A stretch of DNA of 64,000 bases from CAVPMW01 sp963706515 (GTDB taxonomy: Bacteria; Chloroflexota; Anaerolineae; Anaerolineales; UBA4823): assembly GCA_963706515.1 (NCBI GenBank), contig CAVPMW010000010.1, positions 62,001 through 126,000 on the forward strand, in the 5' to 3' direction. Below, piece after piece: positions 8,238-17,366 of the stretch (positions are counted from its first letter, which is position 1; each line of letters starts with the position of its first letter). The notes beneath the pieces are model-generated. The model made no database searches. It had not been told where the DNA came from and saw only the letters and a program-made list of their open reading frames with translations. The translations under genes and the position numbers were made by a program.

Positions 8238-10246
8238 TCTTCACCACTATAGAATTGGAAATTTGGCTCAGAAATCGCCGGTGCAGAAGAAAGCAGCTCC
8301 TGGACCATTAGATCACAGTTTTCCACATTTTCCCTGGGAATGAGCATTTGGACTTTAACTTTCTTATAGAGTTTAAAGGATTTGTAGTAGCAAAGAACCG
8401 GATTCGATACCCACTTTACCCATGCAGCATTTTCTTCGCCAAAGCTATCACCTGTATCCGAAATGTTGGTATATAACGGTTCAGTGATAATCAGGCTAAA
8501 ACGCTTTTTTGCCAGGTCAGCATAAAATTGTTGGAAATATGCGCTGTTTCCGGCCATAGCCTGATCCATCAGGTAATTCTTTTCGTAATCTGGAACCAGG
8601 TTGGCAGAGCGAATATTCCCAAAAGTAAGCAGCTGGCGCTGATCGATGAACAGAACTTCTGTCCCAGCCTTGTCTACGTTTGTCTTAATCTTATTGAGCG
8701 CTTTTTGGACGTACTCCTGTGGGGGAAAAATAAGCGGCCTAGTTTGGGTAGATACACTCCAGATCGGAACCAGGAATGCCAGGACGGCAAATGTCTTGAC
8801 CCAGTTTGGGAGAGCCTGGAAAGAGGGTAAGCCCCCTCTTCTCAAAAACTGTGAGATCAGGATGACGATCGTGATCAAGAACATATCCATGTTGTGGAGG
8901 TTATTACCCCCGCCGATCTTAATACTGGCGACTAAGCCTGCGATCAGGAAAGCGAAACAAACACCAAATGAAACAATAATCTGTGTCCAGGTAAGCTTCC
9001 ACCGCCGAGAGGCTGCCAACCAGCAAAGAAGTAAGATCACTGGACCAGTGGCGATGAGCAAAGAGAGCAAGATTCCATTTGGATAAGTAGGATTGGGGAA
9101 AAGTCTGTAAAAAAGAAGGGGCTGAGATAACGACAGGGTGGATTGGCGTAAATTTGTCCAGCGCTGGTAGTTGCTCAGCAGTCCGGGAATGCTGCCGACC
9201 AGTCCAATGATAATGGCAGGCAGTATTCGTGAGAACCAGCTCCCTGACCTTTGCGGAAAGTATTGGTCAATATCGATCAATCCAGCCCAGACACCGGGTG
9301 AGAGCGACCAGGTCCAGCGGCTGAGACCCGCATAGAGGCTGGCTATCCCCGTCGGGATGGCGCGCTTCCAAAGCTCGACCCGGTCGATCATCACGGTCAG
9401 GATAGCTGCAATAAGCAGCGGTGCGTAGATAGGACCCTGGTACAGGAAGAGCGCTAACCATACTGCCAGGGCGAACCGGGTGATGCGCGGCTGGGTCCCT
9501 TTCGCGCAGATCCATCCGAAAATCAGCGGTGGAAGGATCCAAAGCAAAGCATTCCATAAGCGATGAAACCAAATCGGTAAGTTTGGGATCAAAAACCAGA
9601 TCCCCCACAGCCCGAAGCGACCAGGAGAAAAATAAGGGATCGTCAATGAATCCTGGGTTGGATAAAGGGATTTAGCGAAGATTAGCGAGTAATCGTACAG
9701 ACGGTTCCCTTCGGACCAGGTCAGTGAGAACGGGTAATTCACTACGTAGACCAGCTGCCCTGCAGCAAGAAACAGGTACGCGCTGAATAGCATGGTTAAT
9801 ATAAGCCGGAATGAATATTTTGATTGGGCGAGGCTGGGGAAGAATAGACTTGTGACCAGTAAGAATGGGATGAGCAGGATGCTCCTAAACCCGGGGGAAT
9901 CGGTCACCCCGCGGCTGATTCCCGAAAAGGAAAGATAGATCGGGAATAACAGAAGCGCGACGTATATCAAGATACGCAGCCAGTATTTAAGCTTGAAGGG
10001 CAACCCGGCAATTTGGTCGAGAGTACCCCGGATATTGGCTGATTTTTTCGAAAGAGCCCAACCGATCAAAACCAAACAGGTCAGAATGGCAAAAACCCAG
10101 CCAAGCTCGAGGATAATTTTCAGGCGAGGAGATACGCCGCCATCAATGACCTGCTTTACCGCAAAACTCAACAGGCAGGCATATGCACCGATAGCAGCGA
10201 TAAGGATAATTTTAAGGTAGCGATTGGTCGTTGTTTGCACTTCCAT
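8228..10246 (-). CDS. Polytopic membrane protein with KIGGGNNLHNMD motif, paralogue of the next gene
   Basis: 672 aa from the ATG at 10246, overlapping the preceding gene by 35 bases. It has about 13 hydrophobic segments and the same landmarks as its neighbour: FSLTWSEGNRLYDY, NPTYPNGI and KIGGGNNLHNMD. The C-terminal soluble region has a matching YEKNYLMDQAMAGN segment (YEKTYLMEMVMGGN in the neighbour). The pair arose by tandem duplication. Likely a GT-C-like sugar transferase or polymerase (inference from architecture and context). Confidence 0.65.
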   Translation of the reverse strand: MEVQTTTNRYLKIILIAAIGAYACLLSFAVKQVIDGGVSPRLKIILELGWVFAILTCLVLIGWALSKKSANIRGTLDQIAGLPFKLKYWLRILIYVALLLFPIYLSFSGISRGVTDSPGFRSILLIPFLLVTSLFFPSLAQSKYSFRLILTMLFSAYLFLAAGQLVYVVNYPFSLTWSEGNRLYDYSLIFAKSLYPTQDSLTIPYFSPGRFGLWGIWFLIPNLPIWFHRLWNALLWILPPLIFGWICAKGTQPRITRFALAVWLALFLYQGPIYAPLLIAAILTVMIDRVELWKRAIPTGIASLYAGLSRWTWSLSPGVWAGLIDIDQYFPQRSGSWFSRILPAIIIGLVGSIPGLLSNYQRWTNLRQSTLSLSQPLLFYRLFPNPTYPNGILLSLLIATGPVILLLCWLAASRRWKLTWTQIIVSFGVCFAFLIAGLVASIKIGGGNNLHNMDMFLITIVILISQFLRRGGLPSFQALPNWVKTFAVLAFLVPIWSVSTQTRPLIFPPQEYVQKALNKIKTNVDKAGTEVLFIDQRQLLTFGNIRSANLVPDYEKNYLMDQAMAGNSAYFQQFYADLAKKRFSLIITEPLYTNISDTGDSFGEENAAWVKWVSNPVLCYYKSFKLYKKVKVQMLIPRENVENCDLMVQELLSSAPAISEPNFQFYSGEDWP

Positions 10247-11198
10247 CCTGAGCAGCCTGATTTATGTCTACATTTGATGCACCGGAGAAAATCCGCGGCA
10301 GCCACAATGCTCCGGGAAAGGTAACCGTTAATGCGATCAAGCGCGTGATCACCGCCAGCGCTGTGGCCTGCTCGATATTGGCTCCGAGTTTTAGATACAG
10401 TGTTGTAATAGCGACTTCACGTACGCCCAGCCCATTTACTGATATCGGCAGCATGGTAATGAAATAGGTGATGGCGGTCGCGCCCATAACCTGATATAAA
10501 GCGACGGAAATTCCCAGCCCACGGGCTATCAGCCAGATTGCAACCATCACCACAAATATTGAAAACCAGGATACCAGGAAGGCAGCCGCGAGGATGAAAG
10601 GGCGTTTAAGCCAGATCGAAAATGCATCGCGTGTTTTGATCAGCCAGCGGTAAACCCGAGCGGAATATTTTTGGATAACCCCAATTCTCTGAGTAAAGAA
10701 TGCGGAGGCTGATATAGCACCTGGAAGAGAGTTACCGGTTAGCAGTGAGCCATTAACTATAAAGGTAAGCATGGATAGAGGCAGGATGGTTACGAATGCT
10801 GCCACATTCACAAATCGATCAAGTGCGACCGATGCCAAACATATCGCCCGGTTATCGGTATAACGGAATAAGCTGGCGAAGCGAATAGCATCTCCCCCGA
10901 CTGTTGATGGTAAAAAATTCGAAACAAAAGCCCCGCTCAGGCTGATCTTAAATGTCTGCCGGAATGGGATTTGTACGGGTGGCGCGTGCAGTAAGATATA
11001 CCAACGCAATGCATTTGCCACCTGACCGGTGAAATACAGCCCGATTGCCAGCAGCAAGGATACCCTGGGAATATCGGATATGTAGAGAACGACGATCTGC
11101 CATTTTTGCTGAGTAAGCAGCCATAAAAAGATGAGCAAAGAGATAATCGTACCTGCCCAGCGGAGCCATTTAAACCGGGATTGATTTTGTTTAAACAT
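10212..11198 (-). CDS. UPF0104 / lysylphosphatidylglycerol-synthase-TM-like membrane protein
   Basis: 328 aa, ATG at 11198. About eight membrane segments with the marks of this family: NFLPSTVGGDAIRF, and PISVNGLGVREVA near the C-terminus. The family includes the flippase part of MprF and archaeal AglD-type proteins, and members are common in glycan loci, where a lipid-linked sugar translocation role has been suggested. A paralogue lies at 16369-17349. The exact substrate cannot be read from sequence. Confidence 0.8.
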   Translation of the reverse strand: MFKQNQSRFKWLRWAGTIISLLIFLWLLTQQKWQIVVLYISDIPRVSLLLAIGLYFTGQVANALRWYILLHAPPVQIPFRQTFKISLSGAFVSNFLPSTVGGDAIRFASLFRYTDNRAICLASVALDRFVNVAAFVTILPLSMLTFIVNGSLLTGNSLPGAISASAFFTQRIGVIQKYSARVYRWLIKTRDAFSIWLKRPFILAAAFLVSWFSIFVVMVAIWLIARGLGISVALYQVMGATAITYFITMLPISVNGLGVREVAITTLYLKLGANIEQATALAVITRLIALTVTFPGALWLPRIFSGASNVDINQAAQDGSANNDQSLP

Positions 11199-11213
11199 TA
11201 ACGAAGCTGCGTT

Positions 11214-12260
11214 TCATCCTTGAGTGACAATTACTTTCAGTCGATCGGATATCATTTTTTGGTGTTGGTGAATAACCTTGCCCGATTTTGGTAATTCAAG
11301 CTCAATCAGCGGGATAGACTGACCGAGTCTTTTTAGTATCTGTCTTTCAGAGTCCTTCCAATTCTGGAGCCAGCCAGCCAGATCCGTAACTGCACCGGAT
11401 TTTTGAAGGAGCGTGAGGAAATGGCGTGCCTCGTAAAAATTCATTTCAATCAGGGATTCAAGCGTGCTTTCTTGAGGGGCTACTGGATGAAACTCCGGAA
11501 TTGACCGGTCGGATGATCGTTTCAAGATAATGATTGCTCCCGGAATGGCCCTCATGCAAATCTCACGTCCGGGCCACAACTGATGGACGTCCACCCGCAC
11601 GGGCCATTTGATGTTGTCCTGGCTGAATCGGCGCAAGCCGCCGTACATCTCGAGGCGTAATCGCTCCGATCTTGAGAGCTGGTTTTTCACGCCAGGCACC
11701 CATACCAGCAGATCCTTATAGAGATGAGACCGTGTCAGGTACGCGAGGCTTTCAGGACCTGCGCGCAGGAAGACGTAATCGTCGGCATGAGGCGACCAGG
11801 TCTGATCCGTCTCTGCCAGGAGCAGCGAGGTAAAGGTGGTCTTTCCGCTGCCGCCTCTGCCGGTAAAAATCAAGCTGTGGTCCTGGCGTGTGACGGCGCC
11901 TGCATGGAGCAATAAAACACCTTGATTGCTGGATAAATAGCGCAGGCTGGGGTGGACGAGCATGTGATGAACCATGGGAACGGACAATTTATTCCCGATT
12001 ACATCGATGTCCACCTGGTCGGGGGATACTCTTAGCTGATAAGCCCAGCGGGCCAGCGTTTTATGCTGGTGAAATGAAAACCCTGCAGGGGCAGAGAAAG
12101 GACCATCTTTTCTGCTGAAATTTAGATTTATCCGGGCAGAAGAGGGCACGTAAACGCTGGGGATATGGTACTGATATTCACGAAGGTAGAAATCTGCATC
12201 TTCTGAATTGTCTGTCGTTACGGCTAAATCCACAAGCTGATGAAAGCTAAAAAAAGTCAT
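11214..12260 (-). CDS. HPr kinase-like P-loop protein
   Basis: 348 aa. GRGGSGKTT at residues about 134-142 is a Walker A motif, followed by a PHADDY segment, an arrangement resembling the HPr kinase/phosphorylase C-terminal domain. The N-terminal 110 residues are not recognised. Its ATG at 12260 overlaps the stop of the preceding GT4 gene (ATGA), so the two are co-translated. HprK-like ATPases of unknown target occur in polysaccharide and peptide-modification loci. Here it might phosphorylate a sugar, lipid carrier or regulatory protein; no HPr gene is in the window. Confidence 0.7.
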   Translation of the reverse strand: MTFFSFHQLVDLAVTTDNSEDADFYLREYQYHIPSVYVPSSARINLNFSRKDGPFSAPAGFSFHQHKTLARWAYQLRVSPDQVDIDVIGNKLSVPMVHHMLVHPSLRYLSSNQGVLLLHAGAVTRQDHSLIFTGRGGSGKTTFTSLLLAETDQTWSPHADDYVFLRAGPESLAYLTRSHLYKDLLVWVPGVKNQLSRSERLRLEMYGGLRRFSQDNIKWPVRVDVHQLWPGREICMRAIPGAIIILKRSSDRSIPEFHPVAPQESTLESLIEMNFYEARHFLTLLQKSGAVTDLAGWLQNWKDSERQILKRLGQSIPLIELELPKSGKVIHQHQKMISDRLKVIVTQG

Positions 12261-13417
12261 TGTTCTACAGGTATTGCCTTTACTGGCTCATTGACCACAA
12301 TAGATTCGAAGAGCTCTTCATAGCAATCCACGATTTCTTTGATATCTAATTTTCGCGCAATATTTATGCTTTCTTTCCGGAACCCTTCGAGCAAGCCAGG
12401 GTCAGTCAGCATAGCCGCTAAATGTTGGGAAAAAAGGAACGGCTGATCGAGTGGAACACAATAACCGTTGATTCCATTTTCGATGATCCCAGAAAAACCC
12501 CCGATTTGAGTGCCTAACATAGCCAGCCCCATGGCTAACGCCTGGATACCTACGATCGGAAATCCTTCGTACAAAGACGGCAGGAATAAAATGTCGCTTT
12601 TCCGGTACCATTCCAGCACTTCATCCGGAGTGATCCAACCGGTGAGCACTATTCGATCTTGAAGCCTGAGCATCTCGATCTCACGCAGGATTTCTCCCCG
12701 CATCTCCCCATCCCCAATCATGGTGCACTGCCAATCAAGCTCTTTAATCGCGGCGAGCGACCTGACCACCTGGAGTGGATTTTTTTGGGGGGTCAGCCTG
12801 CCGATAAACAATATATGAGGTCTGCTGTTTGGCTGGATCGAGCCCTGCCAGAGTGACTCGAGATCAACGCCGTTGTGAATAACCTGGACAGGGACGGGAT
12901 AGCGTTTTAACGCCAGCGCCCGGGTGTACTCACTCACTGCGACAATTTTCGTGGCATTTTTCCATATTGGTGGAGTCAGCGGAAAGATCCAGCGGAACCA
13001 GCGATCCGTTTTATCAGGCACACCGCCGGGGATATCACCGAGATGCACGGTGAGTACGTATGGGATGCTGGTCAGGCGGTGCCAGGCCCAGGCTGGCGCT
13101 CCACCAGGTACTGCGAAGTGGGCATGGATCACATCCGGTCGCCATTCCTGGATCAATCTGAGACCCTTCGCTGTTGCATTGCAGATATAGGCTGCCATCG
13201 ATATTAGGCTGGCTTGGTATGCCTGCTGGCGCAAGGCTGATAAGCGGTATATCCGGATCCCGTCGACCAGCTCAACCTTCGGCATGCCTCTCATCCCAGA
13301 AGTTAATATCGTAACCTCGTGTCCTTTTTTCACCAGGCCGTGACATAAATCATAGGCAACCCGACCGCCTCCGCCGCCAATCGGGGGAAATTCATGAATG
13401 GACACCAATATCCGCAT
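12257..13417 (-). CDS. GT4 family glycosyltransferase
   Basis: 386 aa, ATG at 13417. The N-terminal half has FPPIGGGGGRVAYDL, a GT-B donor/acceptor loop; the C-terminal half has FIGRLTPQKNP and LYEGFPIVGIQALAMG. The second Glu of the usual EX7E motif is Gln here. It should add a sugar from a nucleotide donor on the cytoplasmic face. It overlaps the HprK-like gene by four bases and follows the GT2 gene by seven. Confidence 0.85.
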   Translation of the reverse strand: MRILVSIHEFPPIGGGGGRVAYDLCHGLVKKGHEVTILTSGMRGMPKVELVDGIRIYRLSALRQQAYQASLISMAAYICNATAKGLRLIQEWRPDVIHAHFAVPGGAPAWAWHRLTSIPYVLTVHLGDIPGGVPDKTDRWFRWIFPLTPPIWKNATKIVAVSEYTRALALKRYPVPVQVIHNGVDLESLWQGSIQPNSRPHILFIGRLTPQKNPLQVVRSLAAIKELDWQCTMIGDGEMRGEILREIEMLRLQDRIVLTGWITPDEVLEWYRKSDILFLPSLYEGFPIVGIQALAMGLAMLGTQIGGFSGIIENGINGYCVPLDQPFLFSQHLAAMLTDPGLLEGFRKESINIARKLDIKEIVDCYEELFESIVVNEPVKAIPVEQ

Positions 13418-13424
13418 TCAAGCC

Positions 13425-14396
13425 TCAGGCGGTGGTGACATTCTTGCGGATTACCTTGCGGATGATGTACGTAGGTTTGTCCTGCGATTCATGGTATGTG
13501 CGGACTAAAAGCTCGGCGATTAAGCCCATTAAAATCGATTGGAAACCGAGGATGAACAGCATAATGCCGACTGCGAACAAGGGTGATTGGATGACGGATA
13601 CCGAGAAAAGCAGCCGCCTGGCAGCCAGGATAAACAGGATTACCGAACTGATAAACATCAGGATCAGCCCCGCACCGCCGAAAAGGTAGATCGGTTTGTT
13701 GGAGTAGCTGATGAAAAATTTCGCCGTGAACAAATCCAGAATAACTTTAACTGTCCGGTTTAAGCCGTACTTGGTCTTGCCATAGCGGCGGGGGTAATGA
13801 TGGACGGGCACCTCGATTATTTTTGCTCCTACTGAGCTGGCATAAGCCGGAATGAAGCGATGCATTTCACCATACAAGCGGAAACCGGTCAGCACTTCAC
13901 GGCGGTAAACCTTTAATGTGCAGCCATAGTCGTGCAAGTGCACGCCGGTCACCGTGGAGATCAAGCCGTTTGCCATGCGCGAAGGGAGTGTGCGCGTGAT
14001 GAATGCATCCTTGCGGTTCTTGCGCCAGCCGCTTACGACATCGTAGCCCTCATCTATTTTATCCAGCATCATCGGGATGTCGTCAGGATCGTTCTGTAAG
14101 TCTGCATCCAGCAAGACGATCAAATCTCCCAGAGCATAATCGATCCCGGCAGCGATCGCCGCGGTCTGGCCAAAATTGCGCCGGAATGAGATTACAGAGA
14201 TATGATCGGGATCGCAGGCTGCCAGGTTTCCAAGGATTTCCAGGCTTTTATCGGAGCTGCCGTCGTCCACGTAGACTACTTCCCAGGAGCGTGGAAGCGG
14301 TGTGAGCGCCTCTGTTATTTTATTATTCAATAACGGAAGGTTTTCTTCTTCGTTATATACTGGAATAACCAGCGAGATACTTGAAATGTTATCCAT
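13425..14396 (-). CDS. GT2 polyprenyl-phosphate sugar transferase (DPM1/ArnC/GtrB-like)
   Basis: 323 aa, ATG at 14396. The N-terminal GT-A domain has SLVIPVYNEEENLP, then VLLDADLQNDP with the metal-binding DxD, and FRRNFGQTAAIAAG. Two membrane segments at about residues 235-300 form the anchor of this subfamily. It likely makes polyprenyl-phosphate-linked sugar, the donor used by the GT-C transferases around it. This gives a coherent pathway: GT2 loads the carrier, a flippase turns it over, GT39 uses it. Confidence 0.85.
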   Translation of the reverse strand: MDNISSISLVIPVYNEEENLPLLNNKITEALTPLPRSWEVVYVDDGSSDKSLEILGNLAACDPDHISVISFRRNFGQTAAIAAGIDYALGDLIVLLDADLQNDPDDIPMMLDKIDEGYDVVSGWRKNRKDAFITRTLPSRMANGLISTVTGVHLHDYGCTLKVYRREVLTGFRLYGEMHRFIPAYASSVGAKIIEVPVHHYPRRYGKTKYGLNRTVKVILDLFTAKFFISYSNKPIYLFGGAGLILMFISSVILFILAARRLLFSVSVIQSPLFAVGIMLFILGFQSILMGLIAELLVRTYHESQDKPTYIIRKVIRKNVTTA

Positions 14397-14409
14397 AGCA
14401 AAAATTGAT

Positions 14410-16299
14410 TTAATCCGATATTCTCTGGAAAATCCTCAGGCGGTATTTATCTTTACACGGTGTAGTTGAGCTTGAGCGAGGCAGTTCATCAAATTGACCG
14501 GATTCCAGCCGCTGCTTCCAGTCATCGGTGTAACGGCGTTCTTCAATAATAACATAATCAGCCTGACTGAACCATTGATTGGCGAGCTCCGAGTTCCACA
14601 ACCCGAACTTGCGCAGCTCATCCGGGTCTCCCCCAATCTTATCTGAATAAGCGCCGTTGATTTGTGGAGAAAAGAGCTCGACCCCGGGCGCTTGCAGCAG
14701 CGGGACAACAGAAAGGCTCCCTTTCCAGTATACCTTAGAACCCGGAGGGATCACCCTGGCGAGATAGCGTCCGACCGCTTCATTGGATGCGATCACGTCT
14801 CCAGAGCAGTCGTGGACATTCTGGTTAGCCAGGACGACTGTCGGCGAAAGAAGCAGGCCAAAAATTAGCAGCCCATTTGCGATAAACAGACCATAGCTCG
14901 CTTGAATGTCTCTGTTCTTTCTCAGCCGTCGATAAATCAGCCAGACCCCGACCAGCAGTAAAACCCCAACGATTGCACCGGCGAGGGTAGGGATGAGCCA
15001 CCCGGTCAATGTGCGCGGCAGCCCAAAGCGATTTTCCAGCACTCCCCATAAGGAAATGCCGCCAGGCATCAGGTGAAGATTTTTAACTCTGGGCATGGGC
15101 AGCTCTACCAGGGCAACCCCGAGATCCTGGGAGCTTCCTAAGCCAATACTGGTGGTAATCAAGATCACCAGAGCCGCGCAAATCCAGCTGAACCAGCCAG
15201 CCTGCCTCGATTGCCAGGCACGGTTTATGAGAATTACCAGGAGCAAGCCAAGCGGTGCGAAAAAAGTTATATAGCTGGTGTAACAATATACACAATAATT
15301 CTTGGTTAGTGAGGCCCAAATATGTGCCAGCCAGAGCGAGCCAAATAATAGGCTGATGAAGATGCCCATCTTGCGGTAGGAGCTGTACTTCCAGTGTCTG
15401 GAAAAGAAAAACGGGAGACTGAAGATAAGGAATGCCGTCAAAGGGATGAAATTCGCACGATATCCCTGCCAAAAGCTCAGCCAGCGATCTTCAAACGTGA
15501 TCGATGGATCCCACACGTTACTAACCCTGTGGAGGAGGCGGAACTGGCTGAGAAAAGGGGTCAGTGCGGGTGGCAGCCAGGACGCCCAAAGCCGCATAAT
15601 GTTTGGCCAGAAGACAGCGTGCCCGATGAGGACGGTCAGCAGACAGACTATCGTGGAAATGAAACCGGCTCGGACGCCGTGTTGCCAGAATATATAGAAG
15701 AGCAAGAAGGGGATTACCGGCAGCATATTCATACGGGTGAGCAGCATTGCTCCGGCTAGAAATGATCCTAAGGCGAGCTGCCAGGTTTTCCGCTCTTCAG
15801 CCAGCACCAATACCAGAATCCAGATCAGCATGCAGGAGATCAGGACCTGAGACACGGCGATGCTGTAGGTTTTGATCAATGCAGGGTTGAGGGCAACTGC
15901 CGCGACCGCGCCCGCCGCCCACCACTCACCTCCCAGCCGGCGTGCCAGCAGCCACAGACCTACCAGCATCAGGAGCCCCAGGCAGATAGCGAGATAGCGC
16001 CCCGTTCGTAAGCCAGGTCCGAACACCTTTTCGATGAAACCTGGAATCAGATAGGATAAAGGCATCTGGTTGGTCCAGGGTCCATAATCCTGGAATGGGA
16101 AATATTTTCCGGTCAGGTATAGATAACCTTTATAGAGGTAAGCTCCCTCATCCAGGATGGATTCCTGATTGTGGGCGTAGAACACAGTCTGGACAAGATA
16201 AACCATCCCAGCCAGCAGTGCGGCTGCCTGTGCTACCCAAGGGGCTGCTTTAAGGCGCTCAATAAGTGATAAGGGTTTGGAAACTGCGGTGTCTACCAA
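14410..16299 (-). CDS. GT39-like membrane glycosyltransferase, paralogue of 17367-19235
   Basis: About 629 aa. The start is uncertain: the frame opens at a TTG at 16299 with no strong ribosome site, and no ATG occurs before the first membrane segment. ILDEGAYLYKGYLYLTG after that segment carries the Asp-Glu pair of GT-C enzymes. About ten membrane segments follow, with NYCVYCYTSY midway and a soluble tail containing VIPPGSKVYWKGSLSVVP. The same landmarks occur in 17367-19235, so the two are tandem paralogues separated by a flippase-like gene. Confidence 0.75.
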   Translation of the reverse strand: MVDTAVSKPLSLIERLKAAPWVAQAAALLAGMVYLVQTVFYAHNQESILDEGAYLYKGYLYLTGKYFPFQDYGPWTNQMPLSYLIPGFIEKVFGPGLRTGRYLAICLGLLMLVGLWLLARRLGGEWWAAGAVAAVALNPALIKTYSIAVSQVLISCMLIWILVLVLAEERKTWQLALGSFLAGAMLLTRMNMLPVIPFLLFYIFWQHGVRAGFISTIVCLLTVLIGHAVFWPNIMRLWASWLPPALTPFLSQFRLLHRVSNVWDPSITFEDRWLSFWQGYRANFIPLTAFLIFSLPFFFSRHWKYSSYRKMGIFISLLFGSLWLAHIWASLTKNYCVYCYTSYITFFAPLGLLLVILINRAWQSRQAGWFSWICAALVILITTSIGLGSSQDLGVALVELPMPRVKNLHLMPGGISLWGVLENRFGLPRTLTGWLIPTLAGAIVGVLLLVGVWLIYRRLRKNRDIQASYGLFIANGLLIFGLLLSPTVVLANQNVHDCSGDVIASNEAVGRYLARVIPPGSKVYWKGSLSVVPLLQAPGVELFSPQINGAYSDKIGGDPDELRKFGLWNSELANQWFSQADYVIIEERRYTDDWKQRLESGQFDELPRSSSTTPCKDKYRLRIFQRISD

Positions 16300-16368
16300 T
16301 TTTAGAAGAACGCTTTTCTTACAATGTCTCGCCCAAGACCAGCTAAGGGCTCTTTATTTGCTCCTGAT

Positions 16369-17349
16369 TCAGGAGGGGTCCGTCGCTTGTGCATCTGCAG
16401 CCGGGGAATCGGCGGAACGCTCACCTGTGATCAGGCTGGGGACAACGATTGCCCCTGGGAGGCTGACGATCATCATGATGGTGCGAAAGAGGAGCGCTGT
16501 AGTTAACGCACTGGCCATTGAAACTCCCGCCAACCTGGAAAAGATGAAAGTCATCGATAATTCCTGGACACCATATCCATTAATTGAGATCGGGATAAGG
16601 GTCACGAAATAGACGACCGAGTATAGACCGGCGATCATGGTGAAGCTAACCGGTTGTCCCTGACCCAGGAACAGCAGATAGAGCACCGCGAACAACCCGA
16701 GCATATTGATCCAGGTAAGAAGGAGGGAGAAAAGCAAGGAGAGCGGAGCGTGGGTCCAGATTGCCAGGGCATTGAACGTGCGCTTGATCGCGGAAATTAA
16801 TTTATCCGCCAGGTTCTTTATGATAAGCGGCAGACCAGCCTGGTAAGCAGGTTTATATCCGCCGGGAATATTCCCCAATACCTGTGCGGCGCGGAATGCG
16901 GGTATACCGAACGGCAGCGCCATTGCCATACCTGCCATCCCGACCAGCCGATCCACGACGAGAGAGGCGAGACTGATTGCACCATCCAAACCGAAGCGGA
17001 CGGCGCCAGCAAAACGAATTACATCGCCTCCTATGGTCGTCGGTAAAAAATTCGTGGCGAATAAACCTGCAAAGGTGATCCGAGTTATTTCCCAAAAGGT
17101 CACTTTGAGCCGAGCGGAGCGCAGCAGGACATACCAGCGTCCGGATACAGCCAGGCGGGATATCACCATGAAGACAAATGCTAACGCCAGGTAAGATAGT
17201 GGGATTTGACGAATTGCGGCCCAAATTTCATGCCAACCCTGCTCGCTGAGTAAAAATAGCAAGAGAGCTATCGCCAACAATGTTCCCAGGATGCGCAGGA
17301 TCATCCATTTCTTTGCTGGTCGCTTTGAGTTCAGGTTTGTTTGGCTCAT
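16369..17349 (-). CDS. UPF0104 / LPG-synthase-TM-like membrane protein
   Basis: 326 aa, ATG at 17349, 17 bases after the preceding GT39-like gene. It has about eight membrane segments, FLPTTIGGDVIRFAGAV, and PISINGYGVQELSMTF near the end, as in the paralogue at 10212-11198. It sits between two paralogous GT39-like genes, suggesting that transferase and flippase-like protein work as a pair. The domain is clear; the transport role is inferred. Confidence 0.8.
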   Translation of the reverse strand: MSQTNLNSKRPAKKWMILRILGTLLAIALLLFLLSEQGWHEIWAAIRQIPLSYLALAFVFMVISRLAVSGRWYVLLRSARLKVTFWEITRITFAGLFATNFLPTTIGGDVIRFAGAVRFGLDGAISLASLVVDRLVGMAGMAMALPFGIPAFRAAQVLGNIPGGYKPAYQAGLPLIIKNLADKLISAIKRTFNALAIWTHAPLSLLFSLLLTWINMLGLFAVLYLLFLGQGQPVSFTMIAGLYSVVYFVTLIPISINGYGVQELSMTFIFSRLAGVSMASALTTALLFRTIMMIVSLPGAIVVPSLITGERSADSPAADAQATDPS

Positions 17350-17366
17350 TTAGATAACCACAGGTA

